A stretch of 64,000 nt of DNA from Polaromonas sp. OV174 (lineage in GTDB: Bacteria > Pseudomonadota > Gammaproteobacteria > Burkholderiales > Burkholderiaceae_C): assembly GCF_900112285.1 (NCBI RefSeq), contig NZ_FOKZ01000009.1:1-64000 (forward strand). Direction: 5' to 3'. Shown here in pieces: positions 48,644 through 58,413 of the stretch; the first letter of the stretch is position 1, and the number at the start of each line of letters is the position of its first letter. The notes under the pieces are model-generated. The model was not told the origin of the DNA. It saw nothing but the letters and a program-made list of their open reading frames with translations, and made no database searches. Position numbers and translations under genes: made by a program.

Positions 48644-51600
48644 TTAAGGCATCGCCAAATTAAGTTCGGCGCGGGGTGTCCATTTGGCCTCGACCGGCCC
48701 GGCTTTGACGGCGCCCAGGAACAGCCTGTCGGACGGCAAATCACGCGAAGCCAGGTAGTCTTTGACCGCCATGCCGCGCTGCAGCGCCAGCTCGCGCATG
48801 GTGTCGTCACTGACCTTGATATCGGCCAGCAGCAGCTTTTCCATCTCATCCACGGGGATATCCTTGGTCAGGCCAATCAGATTGCGTGGCTTGGGGAAAT
48901 CGGCCCGCTTATAGACTTCCTTGAGCAAGCCAGGGTATTCGGCCGGGCTGACACTCAGCTCCTGCGCCTTCTCCCCTTCTTTCCCACCCTCTTTGGCCAT
49001 CTGGCGGCGCTTCTCGGCACGCACCAGTTGATCCAGCCGCTGACGCTTGTAGCCCTCGCGCTCGGTTTCCAGGCTGCTGCTGCCCACCACCGTGAGCCTG
49101 AGCGCAGGGCGCTCGGTCAGCGCCTTGGCCACCTTGTCCAGGCCGGACTTGGCCTCGGCGGAGAGCTGGGCGCTGCCGGCCGGAAAAGCGACCATGCTCA
49201 GCTCTTCCCCGCCGCCGCCCAGCGCATGGGCCAGCAGGCTGAAGGGCGCGGTAATGGCCTTGACGATGACATTGACAATCACCTTGACGATGATGGGCCC
49301 GAGGCTGAACTGCGGGTCATTGAGCGAGCCGCTGATGGGCAGATCCAGGTCAATCACGCCATTGCGGTCGGCCAGCAAGGCCACCGCCAGCTTGACCGGC
49401 AGGCTGGCGGTGGCACCCTCCACCTTCTCGCCAAAGCTGAGCTGATTGAGCACCAGCTTGTTGCTCGCCGTGAGTTGCCCATTGGGCAGCACCACGTAAT
49501 TCACATCCAGGCTGAGCTTGCCGCGTTCAATGCCATAGCCCGAATACTTGGCGGCATAGGGCGAGAGCGGCGGCAGCTCCAGATCGCGCACCTTGCCGGT
49601 GATGTCCAGGGCCAGTGGCTTGGCCAGGGGGTTGAGCTTGCCCAGGATTTCCAGCGATGCCGTGCCCTCGGCCTTGCCGCGCAATTCCAGATCGGCCATG
49701 GCTGGCGGGGCTGGCGTGCCATTGCCGGTGCTTGGCGCCACTGAGGAAAACGCGCTGAGCTTGCCACTCAACTCGCTCAGGTCGGCCGAGTAATTGGGTT
49801 TGACGAAACGATCCGAGAACAGCACCTTGCCGTTGATCAGGCTGGTGGGCCCCATGTTCACGATGGCCGCTGGACCGGCTGGCGCCGCGCTGGCGGCAGC
49901 TGCCCCGACTTTTGAATCATTTAGGCCGCTAGCGCCCGACTGACGAGCGCTACCAGCTACTGAATTTATAGCAACACCGGAGGACACGGGCGCTGCGGCT
50001 GCCGTCGCAGCGGGCGCGGCCGGCTTGAGCAGATCCTGCAAATTGATGCGCCCCTCGGGCGTGACGATGACGCGTGCAAAGAAGTCGCTCAACACCGTCT
50101 CCCGCACATCCACGCGGGTGGCCTTGCCCGGCTCCAGCGCCAACTTCAGGCCGCGCACATTCAGCGCCTTCCAGACCAGCAAGTCCTCGCTGGGCGCCAG
50201 GGTGTTGGCCCTGAACGACTCCAGGGCGACATCGCCGCTGACTTGCGCCTGCGGCCCGGCGGCGCTCTGGCGATAAGCCACCTGGCCCTTGAAGCTGGTG
50301 TCAGCGCGCAGCAGTTCTATATTGAGGGCACCACCAAAGTAAGGCTCGAAGGCCTGCAAGGGCAGCCGGCTCGCCTCCAGTTGGCCCAGGGCCTGCAGCG
50401 GCGTCAGGCCCAGATTGCCCTTGAAGTCCAGCTTGCCGGGCTGAAAGCGGCCGCTCGCCAGACGCAGCGAGGCGCTCAGCGGCATCAGTTGCGCCCTGGC
50501 TTTGGCCGCCGCCGGTCTGTCGTCCAGCAGCAGCCCGCCCAGTTGGGCCTTGGCATCGGTGATCTCAAAAGCCACCGGCTTGGCGCCGGCCTTGTCGGAG
50601 AACGACAGGGCGCCGCCGTCCAGCAGCACATCCTGGATGGCCACGGCCCAGCTGGGCGCTGCGGCTGGAGCTTTGGCCTCTGACTTGATGACGGCATTTT
50701 TGCTGCTGCCCGCCTGGCCCTGCCCCACCAGCCAGCGCTCATACATCCAGCGCTTTTCGGCATCGCGCTCCACCTTGGCCTTGGGTTGGCTCAGTTGCAC
50801 CTTGGCCGCCTTGAAGGATTGGCCCGTCACATCAATCGCCACCTCGGTCAGCGCCACGCGCTTGACCGACACCAGCGAAGTCTTGCCTTGCGCCAGTTGC
50901 ACCTCGGTCACGACCAGTTGTGGCGCCGTGACTTGCAAGTTCTGTGGCTTGTCGGCCGTGGCGGCCTGCCAGTTCACGCCCAGTTGGGCATCGAGCTGGC
51001 CATTGAGCGCCGGCAGCAAAAACTGGCCCAGGTATTTGGCCGCCATATCCAGCGGCCAGGCGGCGACCGTGGCCGTCAGCTGGGCCGCCTGGTCGGTGGC
51101 GCTGCCGCTGAAACTCAGGCGCGTCGGGCTGGCTACAGGCTCAGATGTGGCGGTTTTCACCAAGGCTTTGGCCCCCGTCGTCACGCTTGAGGCCAGTCCC
51201 AGCGAGCCCTTGAATTGCAGCGGCGCGCTGGCCTGGAACGGCATGGCAATCGCCGAGGCCTCAAGCGCCAGGTCGGTCAGCCCTATCTCGGCCGGCGCGG
51301 CCAGGGTTTCGTCGCGCCAATGGACACGCCCTTCTTGTACCGCCACCTTGGCTACGCGCACGATCCAGGGGGTAGCTGACGCGACCTTGCCCTGTATTTT
51401 TGCATCATTTTGGCCTGCAGCGCTTGCTGGATGGGCGCTAGAAGCTACTTTTTTGGTAGCAACCGAAGAAGCTGGCGGCAGCAGATTCAGCCGACCTTCC
51501 CGGTCGCGCGTGACTGCAAGCGTGGGCTTGGTGAGCACCACGGAGGACAGGCTGACGAACTGCTCCAGCGGACGCACATCATCCAGCGTGAGCTGCAGGC

Positions 51601-52570
51601 GCTCAAACGCCAGCAACTCGTTGCCGGCCTTGGCTGCTGACTTGGAGGCGCCGTCCAGCAGGCTGACCTGATCGGCCGTCACGGTGCCGGAAATCCGCAC
51701 CACCGTCTCGCTCGTCTGCTCGAAAGCAACCTTGGCATCGGCATGCAGCACGGCGCTTTGCAGCCTGAACGGCAGGCTGGCCGGCCAGTAGGCCAGATAG
51801 GGTTTCAAGTCAAAGTCGCGCAGGGAAATGGTGGCGTCGGTCTTGTGGGTCTGGGCAAAGGGCGTGCCCTCGGCCGCCGTGTCAAAGCCGCTGCCGTTGA
51901 GTTTGAAGGCCAGATGCGGCGTGGTCTTGATCTCGCGCTTGGAGCGCAGATTGCTCAGAAAGGGCACGGCCAGACGCAGCTCGCGCAGCGCATGGGTCTG
52001 GTTCACTGCCTGATCCACAAAATCCATCTTCCCGCCGCTGAGCACCAGGTTGTAAAGGGCAAATTGCAGGGGCGCACCGGCCGGCTTGTCGTCCTGGCTT
52101 TTGAAGCGCTCAAGGATGTCGTCGATGTCATAGCGCCCTTCCCCCAAGTGGGTCAGGGACAGCGCCGGTTCGTCCACCTGAATGGCGTCGGCCACTGGCG
52201 CCAGCCGCAGCAGGGACTCCAGCTCTGCATCTATATAGATACGCTTGATGCTGAGCTGGGGAGAAGCTGCGGAATTGGGCTGGGCTTTGGCGATCGCCAG
52301 GTCATGGATGGTCAGCTCCAGCGACCAGGGCTTGAAGTCCACCGCGCCCACGCTGAGCTGCCGGCCCAGCTTTTCAGTGGCGATTTTTTCGAGTTGCGAC
52401 TTCAGGATGAGCGGCACCGCCCCATAGGCCAGAGCCCACAGCAGCAGCCAGGCGCCGACCGCCCAGGCCGCGCGACGCTGCCACTTGGCCGAGCGGAGCA
52501 CGGCGTTGGCGCCAGTCAAAAAAGTTTTTCCCCGAATTTGCCACTTGTTGTTCATTGCATTGCTTGACAT
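48644..52570 (-). CDS. large DUF748/AsmA-like envelope protein
   Basis: 1308 residues from the ATG at 52570; a TTG-started extension to 52600 is less likely. One N-terminal membrane span (AAWAVGAWLLLWALAYGAVP) and a long beta-rich periplasmic part with repeated AsmA/DUF748 features (LLSGGKMDFVDQAV, LLDGGALSFSDKAG, LINGKVLFSDRFVKPNYSAD). A C-terminal helical tail with TVVGSSSLETEREGYKRQRL follows. AsmA-like proteins form bridges that move phospholipids to the outer membrane; this role is inferred from the fold. Two segments (about residues 370-391 and 866-886) come from copies of the dispersed repeat. A strong terminator stands 70 bases upstream. Confidence 0.88.
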   Translation of the reverse strand: MSSNAMNNKWQIRGKTFLTGANAVLRSAKWQRRAAWAVGAWLLLWALAYGAVPLILKSQLEKIATEKLGRQLSVGAVDFKPWSLELTIHDLAIAKAQPNSAASPQLSIKRIYIDAELESLLRLAPVADAIQVDEPALSLTHLGEGRYDIDDILERFKSQDDKPAGAPLQFALYNLVLSGGKMDFVDQAVNQTHALRELRLAVPFLSNLRSKREIKTTPHLAFKLNGSGFDTAAEGTPFAQTHKTDATISLRDFDLKPYLAYWPASLPFRLQSAVLHADAKVAFEQTSETVVRISGTVTADQVSLLDGASKSAAKAGNELLAFERLQLTLDDVRPLEQFVSLSSVVLTKPTLAVTRDREGRLNLLPPASSVATKKVASSAHPASAAGQNDAKIQGKVASATPWIVRVAKVAVQEGRVHWRDETLAAPAEIGLTDLALEASAIAMPFQASAPLQFKGSLGLASSVTTGAKALVKTATSEPVASPTRLSFSGSATDQAAQLTATVAAWPLDMAAKYLGQFLLPALNGQLDAQLGVNWQAATADKPQNLQVTAPQLVVTEVQLAQGKTSLVSVKRVALTEVAIDVTGQSFKAAKVQLSQPKAKVERDAEKRWMYERWLVGQGQAGSSKNAVIKSEAKAPAAAPSWAVAIQDVLLDGGALSFSDKAGAKPVAFEITDAKAQLGGLLLDDRPAAAKARAQLMPLSASLRLASGRFQPGKLDFKGNLGLTPLQALGQLEASRLPLQAFEPYFGGALNIELLRADTSFKGQVAYRQSAAGPQAQVSGDVALESFRANTLAPSEDLLVWKALNVRGLKLALEPGKATRVDVRETVLSDFFARVIVTPEGRINLQDLLKPAAPAATAAAAPVSSGVAINSVAGSARQSGASGLNDSKVGAAAASAAPAGPAAIVNMGPTSLINGKVLFSDRFVKPNYSADLSELSGKLSAFSSVAPSTGNGTPAPPAMADLELRGKAEGTASLEILGKLNPLAKPLALDITGKVRDLELPPLSPYAAKYSGYGIERGKLSLDVNYVVLPNGQLTASNKLVLNQLSFGEKVEGATASLPVKLAVALLADRNGVIDLDLPISGSLNDPQFSLGPIIVKVIVNVIVKAITAPFSLLAHALGGGGEELSMVAFPAGSAQLSAEAKSGLDKVAKALTERPALRLTVVGSSSLETEREGYKRQRLDQLVRAEKRRQMAKEGGKEGEKAQELSVSPAEYPGLLKEVYKRADFPKPRNLIGLTKDIPVDEMEKLLLADIKVSDDTMRELALQRGMAVKDYLASRDLPSDRLFLGAVKAGPVEAKWTPRAELNLAMP
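49914..49973 (-). repeat. dispersed 60-bp repeat inside the DUF748 gene (copy 8)
   Basis: A full copy (GAATCATTTAGGCCGCTAGC, GCCCGACTGACGAGCGCTAC, CAGCTACTGAATTTATAGCA), read in frame as VAINSVAGSARQSGASGLND. Confidence 0.8.
51398..51461 (-). repeat. dispersed 60-bp repeat inside the DUF748 gene (copy 9)
   Basis: TTTTGCATCATTTTGGCCTG, CAGCGCTTGCTGGATGGGCG, CTAGAAGCTACTTTTTTGGT. Read in frame as VATKKVASSAHPASAAGQND, the same frame as copy 8. Confidence 0.8.
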
Positions 52571-52639
52571 AGGCGACGAGTTTTTAACGCCCGGGCCCAA
52601 AGGTCAATGATTAAATTGAATATTTCAGCCCTCCAACAT

Positions 52640-52673
52640 GAAAAAACCCCGGTCAGCGACACTGACCGGGGTT
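52640..52673 (-). terminator. intrinsic terminator ahead of the DUF748 gene
   Basis: AACCCCGGTCAG (52645-52656) pairs perfectly with CTGACCGGGGTT (52662-52673), loop CGACA. Six A at 52641-52646 become a U-run on the minus strand; the plus strand has none, fixing the direction. Confidence 0.85.
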
Positions 52674-52800
52674 GACGGCGAGCGTGATGCTCATGCCGTC
52701 GGGCTTCGCAGGGGAGAGAGTACTCGTCTCACAGTGCGGTGGAAGCAAGTGATTGCTTCCAGTTATACCGGGATTGGTTACCCGGTTGGCGTCCAAATAA
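52640..52800 (-). ncRNA. candidate structured RNA upstream of the DUF748 gene
   Basis: Read on the minus strand, a chain of hairpins: 52767-52786 (ACCGGG/CCCGGT), 52740-52761 (9 bp, GGAAGCAA/TTGCTTCC, 4-base loop), a weaker GAGA/TCTC stem near 52714, 52674-52700 (GACGGC/GCCGTC with inner GAGC/GCTC), then the terminator. It could be a free small RNA, or a leader with a terminator that controls the DUF748 gene 70 bases downstream. No known RNA family was recognised. The remainder of 52801-53119 shows no gene. Confidence 0.5.
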
Positions 52801-53119
52801 ATCGGACAACTGCAGATTAAACCCCCATCGGGGCCCAGGCAAGCCCAATTTTTCAATCAAAAAACCAGAGGCGATTGCCATTTTCTTGGCTTTCACCCGG
52901 CCCCATCACCCCCTGAAAAAAAGTCGCCCAACGTCATATTTTCGTCAAGAAAATCGGCTAAAGAAAACGTAACCGGGCCGTATCGAGATGTAAAAGCCGC
53001 TAAGCACCCCGCGAAGCGCACGCTTCAACAAAAAGCCGCCAGCACCCGATTTTAGGCAGTTTAGAGCCAAAAGAGCGATTTTTATGACTTACAAGGAATA
53101 AAGAATCAAATCGTTATTC

Positions 53120-53149
53120 TTGACAGGTTATTTAAGCCCCCACTAGAAT
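53120..53149 (+). promoter_or_regulatory. sigma-70 promoter of the lytic transglycosylase gene
   Basis: TTGACA (53120-53125), 18 bases, TAGAAT (53144-53149). This is the best sigma-70 match noticed in the window. Expected start of transcription near 53156. Confidence 0.8.
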
Positions 53150-53155
53150 CCCGCC

Positions 53156-53306
53156 AGTTCCAAGAAACCTAGGGACAACCCTCATCCGCTGCCGACCCCC
53201 GGCAACATCAAAAGGGTCTAGACCCACCAAGCATGACTTGGTTTGATGACGACCCAATCAAAGTTTGCATAGTCTTCCAAGACTCGCAAGCATAGAAAGG
53301 AGTGCT
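53156..53306 (+). promoter_or_regulatory. six-hairpin 5' leader (candidate regulatory RNA)
   Basis: Consecutive stems: AGGG/CCCT (53171-53182), TGCCG/CGGCA (53190-53204), GGGTCTAGACCC (53214-53225), ACCAAG/CTTGGT (53226-53242), TTTGAT/ATCAAA (53242-53262). The last is TTGC..AGTCTT/AAGACT..GCAA (53265-53289), just before the AAGGAG ribosome site. Most of the leader can pair. There is no U-run, so control of translation is likelier than termination. Confidence 0.55.
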
Positions 53307-54179
53307 ATGACAGCGCTAGGAAACCCCGGCCTTCCCTCAGGCCTGAAAGCGCACATGAAAAGTGTGCGCAGCAGCCTCTCAACGATTGCTGACGATATCG
53401 CCCAAGGTCTTTTCGATATCACCCACAACAGCTTTGCCCTGCTGGGTTTGCTTGTGGTGTTTGCGGTGATTACCCTGACCGCTCGGCCCGATCTGCGCGA
53501 TGCCGGCGAACTCAAGCTCATGAGCTGGCTGCAAGAGCGCCAGGAAGCAGTGATCGGCTTTACCGAGCCCACCGCCATTGACCGCGCCACGGCCTCCAAC
53601 CCCAAAGACCTGCCCTCCCAGCAGGCAGCGGTGGCTTACTGGCTGAGCAAGAAATATGCGGTGGCACCCGAGCCCCTGAGCGTTCTGGTGGCGGCGGCCT
53701 TTGAAATTGGCCAAAAGGCCAAGCTCGACCCGACGCTGATTCTGGCCATCATGGCGATAGAGTCCGGCTTCAACCCGTTTGCGCAAAGCCCGGTGGGCGC
53801 CCAGGGCCTGATGCAGGTGATGACCAAGGTGCATCACGACAAGTACGAAAACTTTGGTGGCAAACTGGCCGCTTTCGACCCGGTCACCAATCTTCGCGTC
53901 GGCGTCAAGGTGCTGCAAGAATGCATTGCCCGCGCTGGCTCGATTGAAGGCGGATTGAAATACTACGTCGGCGCGGCCAATCTGGTCGATGACGGTGGCT
54001 ACACCAGCAAGGTCATGGCGGAGCACGCCCGCCTGCTGGCCGTGGTGGGAAGCAAGCAGCAGCCTGCTCCGCGCCTGGTTGCCTCGCCAGAGCCTTCGCG
54101 CACCATGCCTGCAAACGCTTCCCCCAGGGATTTGGGTGATAAAACGGCAGAAAAAGTGGCCTTGCTGGGCCAGTCCTGA
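53307..54179 (+). CDS. membrane-anchored lytic transglycosylase-like protein
   Basis: 290 residues from the ATG at 53307 (AAGGAG upstream). One membrane span near 42-59 (SFALLGLLVVFAVITLTARP) and then an SLT domain: LDPTLILAIMAIESGFNPFA with the catalytic Glu152, SPVGAQGLMQVMTKVHHDKY, and GGLKYYVGAANLVDDGGYTS. Cuts the glycan strands of peptidoglycan at the outer face of the inner membrane, either for wall turnover or to open a gap for an envelope machine. The C-terminal 40 residues are Pro/Ala rich. Its structured leader is unusual. Confidence 0.9.
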   Translation: MTALGNPGLPSGLKAHMKSVRSSLSTIADDIAQGLFDITHNSFALLGLLVVFAVITLTARPDLRDAGELKLMSWLQERQEAVIGFTEPTAIDRATASNPKDLPSQQAAVAYWLSKKYAVAPEPLSVLVAAAFEIGQKAKLDPTLILAIMAIESGFNPFAQSPVGAQGLMQVMTKVHHDKYENFGGKLAAFDPVTNLRVGVKVLQECIARAGSIEGGLKYYVGAANLVDDGGYTSKVMAEHARLLAVVGSKQQPAPRLVASPEPSRTMPANASPRDLGDKTAEKVALLGQS

Positions 54180-54232
54180 GCCTCTCGCTGCCTCACTGCC
54201 CGAGCAGTCGGGCGGCCTCAGTTACACTAAGA

Positions 54233-54353
54233 CGGTGCGCGACTGGCGATAGGCTTCAAGGTTTTACCGACTCTGGATGCTGACGTGGGACACCACTGGG
54301 AAGCGCACCGCTTGAGTCCGTTTGGCACAAGCGTTCAGCCGTTCGCCTGGGCA
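54233..54353 (+). promoter_or_regulatory. ZTP (pfl) riboswitch upstream of glyA
   Basis: The conserved parts of this class are present in order: GCGCGACTGGCG (54237-54248), a variable stem, GTGGGACACCACTGGGAAGCG (centre about 54284-54304, the GGGA..CCAC and GAAGCG core), CCG (54308-54310), and CCG then CGCCTGGGCA (54339-54353). It lies 63 bases before glyA, a known genomic setting. ZTP/ZMP, a signal of low 10-formyl-tetrahydrofolate, should switch glyA on. Identified by eye. Confidence 0.85.
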
Positions 54354-54416
54354 GCCCTTGCTTCCATTGCTCGCATCGAGTCAAAGGACAAGGAACCAAA
54401 GTCTTGAAGGACTGCC

Positions 54417-55661
<1,245 letters not shown>

Positions 55662-55677
55662 GCCATGCACAGCGCAG

Positions 55678-55743
55678 GCGCTACATTTTCAATAGCTGCC
55701 TGCGCTTGCTCCATCAGGGCTGGAGGCCAGTTTTGCCTTTAAA
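55678..55743 (+). repeat. dispersed 60-bp repeat, copy 10
   Basis: GCGCTACATTTTCAATAGCT, GCCTGCGCTTGCTCCATCAG, GGCTGGAGGCCAGTTTTGCC, between glyA and nrdR. A full copy in plus orientation. Confidence 0.75.
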
Positions 55744-55758
55744 TTCAGGTCACACACC

Positions 55759-56208
55759 ATGAAATGCCCTTTCTGCGGCCACCTTGAGACCCAAGTCGTC
55801 GAAACACGGGTGTCGGAAGACGCAGACTTCATACGCCGCCGCCGCCAGTGCGGCGCGTGTGAAAAGCGTTTCACCACCTACGAACGGCCCGATGTCAACT
55901 TTCCGGCCATCGTCAAAAAAGACGGCCGCCGCATCGAGTACAAGCGCAGCAAAATCCTGGATTCCATGAAGCTGGCGCTACGCAAACGCCCGGTCAGCAC
56001 CGAGCAAGTGGACTCGGCGATTGAGCGTATCGAGGAAAAACTCCTTAATCTGGGCCTGCGGGAAGTACCTTCCACCCGACTGGGTGAACTCGTCATGCGC
56101 GAGCTCAAGAAGCTCGACAAGGTCGCCTATGTGCGCTTTGCCAGCGTGTACCGGAGTTTTGAGGACATTGACGAGTTCAAGACGCTGGTGGATGAGGTGA
56201 GGCGCTAG
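55759..56208 (+). CDS. nrdR: transcriptional repressor NrdR
   Basis: 149 residues. N-terminal zinc ribbon ([20 protein letters not shown] with the second cysteine pair in [18 protein letters not shown]), then an ATP-cone domain ([20 protein letters not shown] and [19 protein letters not shown]). It senses ATP/dATP and represses ribonucleotide reductase genes. Conserved between glyA and the pilin/rib genes in this family. Confidence 0.97.
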   Translation: MKCPFCGHLETQVVETRVSEDADFIRRRRQCGACEKRFTTYERPDVNFPAIVKKDGRRIEYKRSKILDSMKLALRKRPVSTEQVDSAIERIEEKLLNLGLREVPSTRLGELVMRELKKLDKVAYVRFASVYRSFEDIDEFKTLVDEVRR

Positions 56209-56343
56209 GCTTGGGATCTGCGGGACCATAAGGTGCATCTTTTCTGGCTCTCAATTTCCCAATCTAACATCCCTTTATTCCCAATTGCACGACTTTAAAT
56301 TCCCTGATTTACGTTGATGGATTCCCGATTGCGCGGCACTATC

Positions 56344-56813
56344 ATGCAACCATACCTGTTCAAGCGAGTCGCGTTTTGGGCTAAGAACCGTTCAACCGGA
56401 TCGTAAAAACCCCTAAGGTGCAGTTCATCGATTCAGGCCTGCTGTCCTGATCTAACGCCCGCCATGGTGGTGCAGGATCGCAGCCGATTTGGCCATGTGC
56501 TGGAGACCTTCGTGTATGGGGAACTGCTCAAGCACGCAACAAGCGCCAACGGCGACTACCAATTACGCTACTACCGCGATGACGATCAGTTCGAAGTCAA
56601 TGTGGTCGTCGAAAACGCAGCAGGCCAATTAATCTGGGGGGAAATTAAGGCGACTGCGACCGTCAGGCAAGCCGATTTGCGCGGCCTCAAACGGCTGGCG
56701 AACATTGCTGGAGAGCAGTTCAAGCTGGAGTGACTCTCTACGATGGCACATTGACACTGCCACTTGGGGAGCGCCTCTGGGCTGCGCCGATTTCAACCTT
56801 ATGGGGGCAATAA
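56344..56813 (+). pseudogene. remnant of an AAA+ ATPase with DUF4143 (C-terminal part, frameshifted)
   Basis: Pieces of one protein in different frames. YLFKRVAFWAKNR at 56356, then after one lost base NRIVKTPKVQFIDSGLL (to about 56444). Next comes DRSRFGHVLETFVYGELLKH in the frame 56464-56733, and after one more lost base near 56730 GVTLYDGTLTLPLGERLW to the stop at 56811-56813. These match the C-terminus of predicted AAA+ ATPases of the DUF4143 type, often of mobile or toxin-antitoxin-like origin. The N-terminal ATPase is absent and a third break lies near 56445. Confidence 0.8.
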
Positions 56814-56973
56814 CACGTCCAATGCTGACCGTATTGACTTGCTATTTCTCCCAAGTGATGGGGTCAAAAAGACGGCAGACGCACCGACTGTAGAAAAACA
56901 AGGAAATTTATTTCCTCCCCCATCCAAAGCCTCCTCATGCAACATCTAATTACAAACAAAGAGGGGCAACACG

Positions 56974-57414
56974 ATGATGGCCCGCAAAGGAAGCGTCGCC
57001 ATGCGGCTCGACCATGCGCCAAACGGCATCACCCTCATTGAAACCATGGTGGTTATCACCCTACTGGCCATCTTGGCGGCTATAGCGGCTCCATCTTTCA
57101 GAGAAATGATGATCAATCGCCGGCTGGAAGGTAAGGCGCGCGAATACGTCACTCATATGAACTGGGCCAAATCATTGGCGGTCAGCAGCAATCAGGCCGT
57201 CAAGCTTCACATAGCAACAGGCGAAAGCGCTTCGTGCTATGTAGTTTTTCAGGGTCCAGTCAACGATTGCAGCTGCAATGCCAATGGCGCCGTCTGCACC
57301 ATCCCTGACAACAAGCACGTGGTCGTAGTACTTCCCCATCACAACGGTGTCAGGGTGAGCGCCAGAGGAAACAAGTTTTGGATTCCGCATTTGCTGACGG
57401 CCGCTGAAAGGTGA
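56974..57414 (+). CDS. FimT/GspH-type minor pilin
   Basis: 146 residues. Prepilin signal GITLIETMVVITLLAILAAI near residue 18 (cleavage after Gly, Glu5 in place), then a variable C-terminal part with cysteine pairs (SCYVVFQGPVNDCSCNANGA). AGAGGGG precedes the ATG. Minor pilins prime assembly of the type IV pilus; FimT family members of some species bind DNA during uptake. First gene of a six-gene pilin cluster. Confidence 0.88.
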   Translation: MMARKGSVAMRLDHAPNGITLIETMVVITLLAILAAIAAPSFREMMINRRLEGKAREYVTHMNWAKSLAVSSNQAVKLHIATGESASCYVVFQGPVNDCSCNANGAVCTIPDNKHVVVVLPHHNGVRVSARGNKFWIPHLLTAAER

Positions 57415-57481
57415 GGTTGGACAGACAAGCGGTAGCCGTACGCGTGTGCAAACGTTACTAAATAAACGAAAATACACACAA

Positions 57482-57949
57482 ATGAAAAAAAAACCGCTGT
57501 TCAATCGACCGGCTCAAAGCAAGAATGCGCATGGATTCACCCTGATCGAAGTGATGGTCGTCGTGGCCATTGTCGGGATACTGGCATCGGTGGCTTACCC
57601 AAGTTACATGAGTCAGGTTCGGAAGTCGAAGCGCGCAGATGCGGTTGCCGCAATATCCAGAATTCAGCAGGCCCAGGAACGCTGGCGTGCAAACAACACA
57701 ACTTACGCGAGCAACGCTCAGGTGACCGCGCTCACCACGGCCACACCACCAGGACTTGGCCTATCAGCAACAAGCGATGGCGGTTATTACACCCTGGCCG
57801 TTTCGAGCAACACGGGAACCGGCTACACACTGACGGCAACCGCCGTTTCTGGGAGGAGTCAGGCGAGCGACACCGGTTGCACAACGCTAACGGTAGCCGT
57901 GACCAACGGAAATGGAACAAAGACGCCTGATATCTGCTGGAGCAAGTGA
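57482..57949 (+). CDS. pilE: PilE-type pilin
   Basis: 155 residues. Start at 57482 (poly-Lys leader); an upstream GTG is possible. GFTLIEVMVVVAIVGILASV near residue 18 is a perfect prepilin motif; QVRKSKRADAVAAISRIQQA then AQERWRANNTTYASNAQVTA follow. A C-terminal Cys pair (DTGCTTLTV, DICWSK) forms the D-loop. Usually the last gene of the fimT-pilVWX-pilY1-pilE cluster, but here it comes second. It ends 1 base into the next start (TGATG). Confidence 0.92.
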   Translation: MKKKPLFNRPAQSKNAHGFTLIEVMVVVAIVGILASVAYPSYMSQVRKSKRADAVAAISRIQQAQERWRANNTTYASNAQVTALTTATPPGLGLSATSDGGYYTLAVSSNTGTGYTLTATAVSGRSQASDTGCTTLTVAVTNGNGTKTPDICWSK

Positions 57950-58413
57950 TGCGCAGAAATAGTGGCTTCACCATGATCGAGCTAATGGTCATCATCGCCA
58001 TTGTCGGAATACTGATTGCCATCGCAGTCCCCGCCCTCACCGAATCCATGGCTCGCAGGCGTTTGGAAGGCACGGCCAACGAGTTGAGTGCCGACTTCCA
58101 ATACACAAAATCACAAGCAGCCAGCATCAACGCCGCTGCCTCGATAGTTACGTCAGCGCATGGATATACCGTAAGCAGTGCATCAGCCACCTTTAAAACC
58201 ATCGCACTGGATTCAAAAATTACCCTGACCTCGCCGCTGACTGTCAGCTTTGACCCTTATCGTGACTTTTCAAGCGCCCCTATCGACACCCCTATCGTCA
58301 TCACGCTCTCGCACACGCAAACCTCTGCGCAATTACAACTCAAAGTTGACGCGGTGGGCCGCATCCAGATGTGCTCGCCCAACGGAAGTTTTGGGGGATA
58401 TGTGCCATGTTGA
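57949..58413 (+). CDS. fimT: FimT/GspH-type minor pilin (second copy)
   Basis: 154 residues from the ATG that overlaps the pilE stop. GFTMIELMVIIAIVGILIAI near residue 6, then LEGTANELSADFQYTKSQAA, typical of FimT. A C-terminal half of beta strands ends VDAVGRIQMCSPNGSFGGYV. The second FimT-like gene in the cluster; it overlaps pilW by 7 bases. Confidence 0.9.
   Translation: MRRNSGFTMIELMVIIAIVGILIAIAVPALTESMARRRLEGTANELSADFQYTKSQAASINAAASIVTSAHGYTVSSASATFKTIALDSKITLTSPLTVSFDPYRDFSSAPIDTPIVITLSHTQTSAQLQLKVDAVGRIQMCSPNGSFGGYVPC

Noticed and set aside
52674..52800. Possible glycine, cobalamin or c-di-GMP riboswitch
   Set aside because: The fixed bases of these classes were looked for on both strands and not found; only hairpins are supported.
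52653..52856. 67-residue minus-strand frame over the structured RNA
   Set aside because: No recognisable protein pattern and it runs into the terminator stem; an RNA element explains the region better.
53171..53289. CRISPR-like array
   Set aside because: The hairpins differ in sequence and there is no repeat-spacer periodicity; no cas genes in the window.
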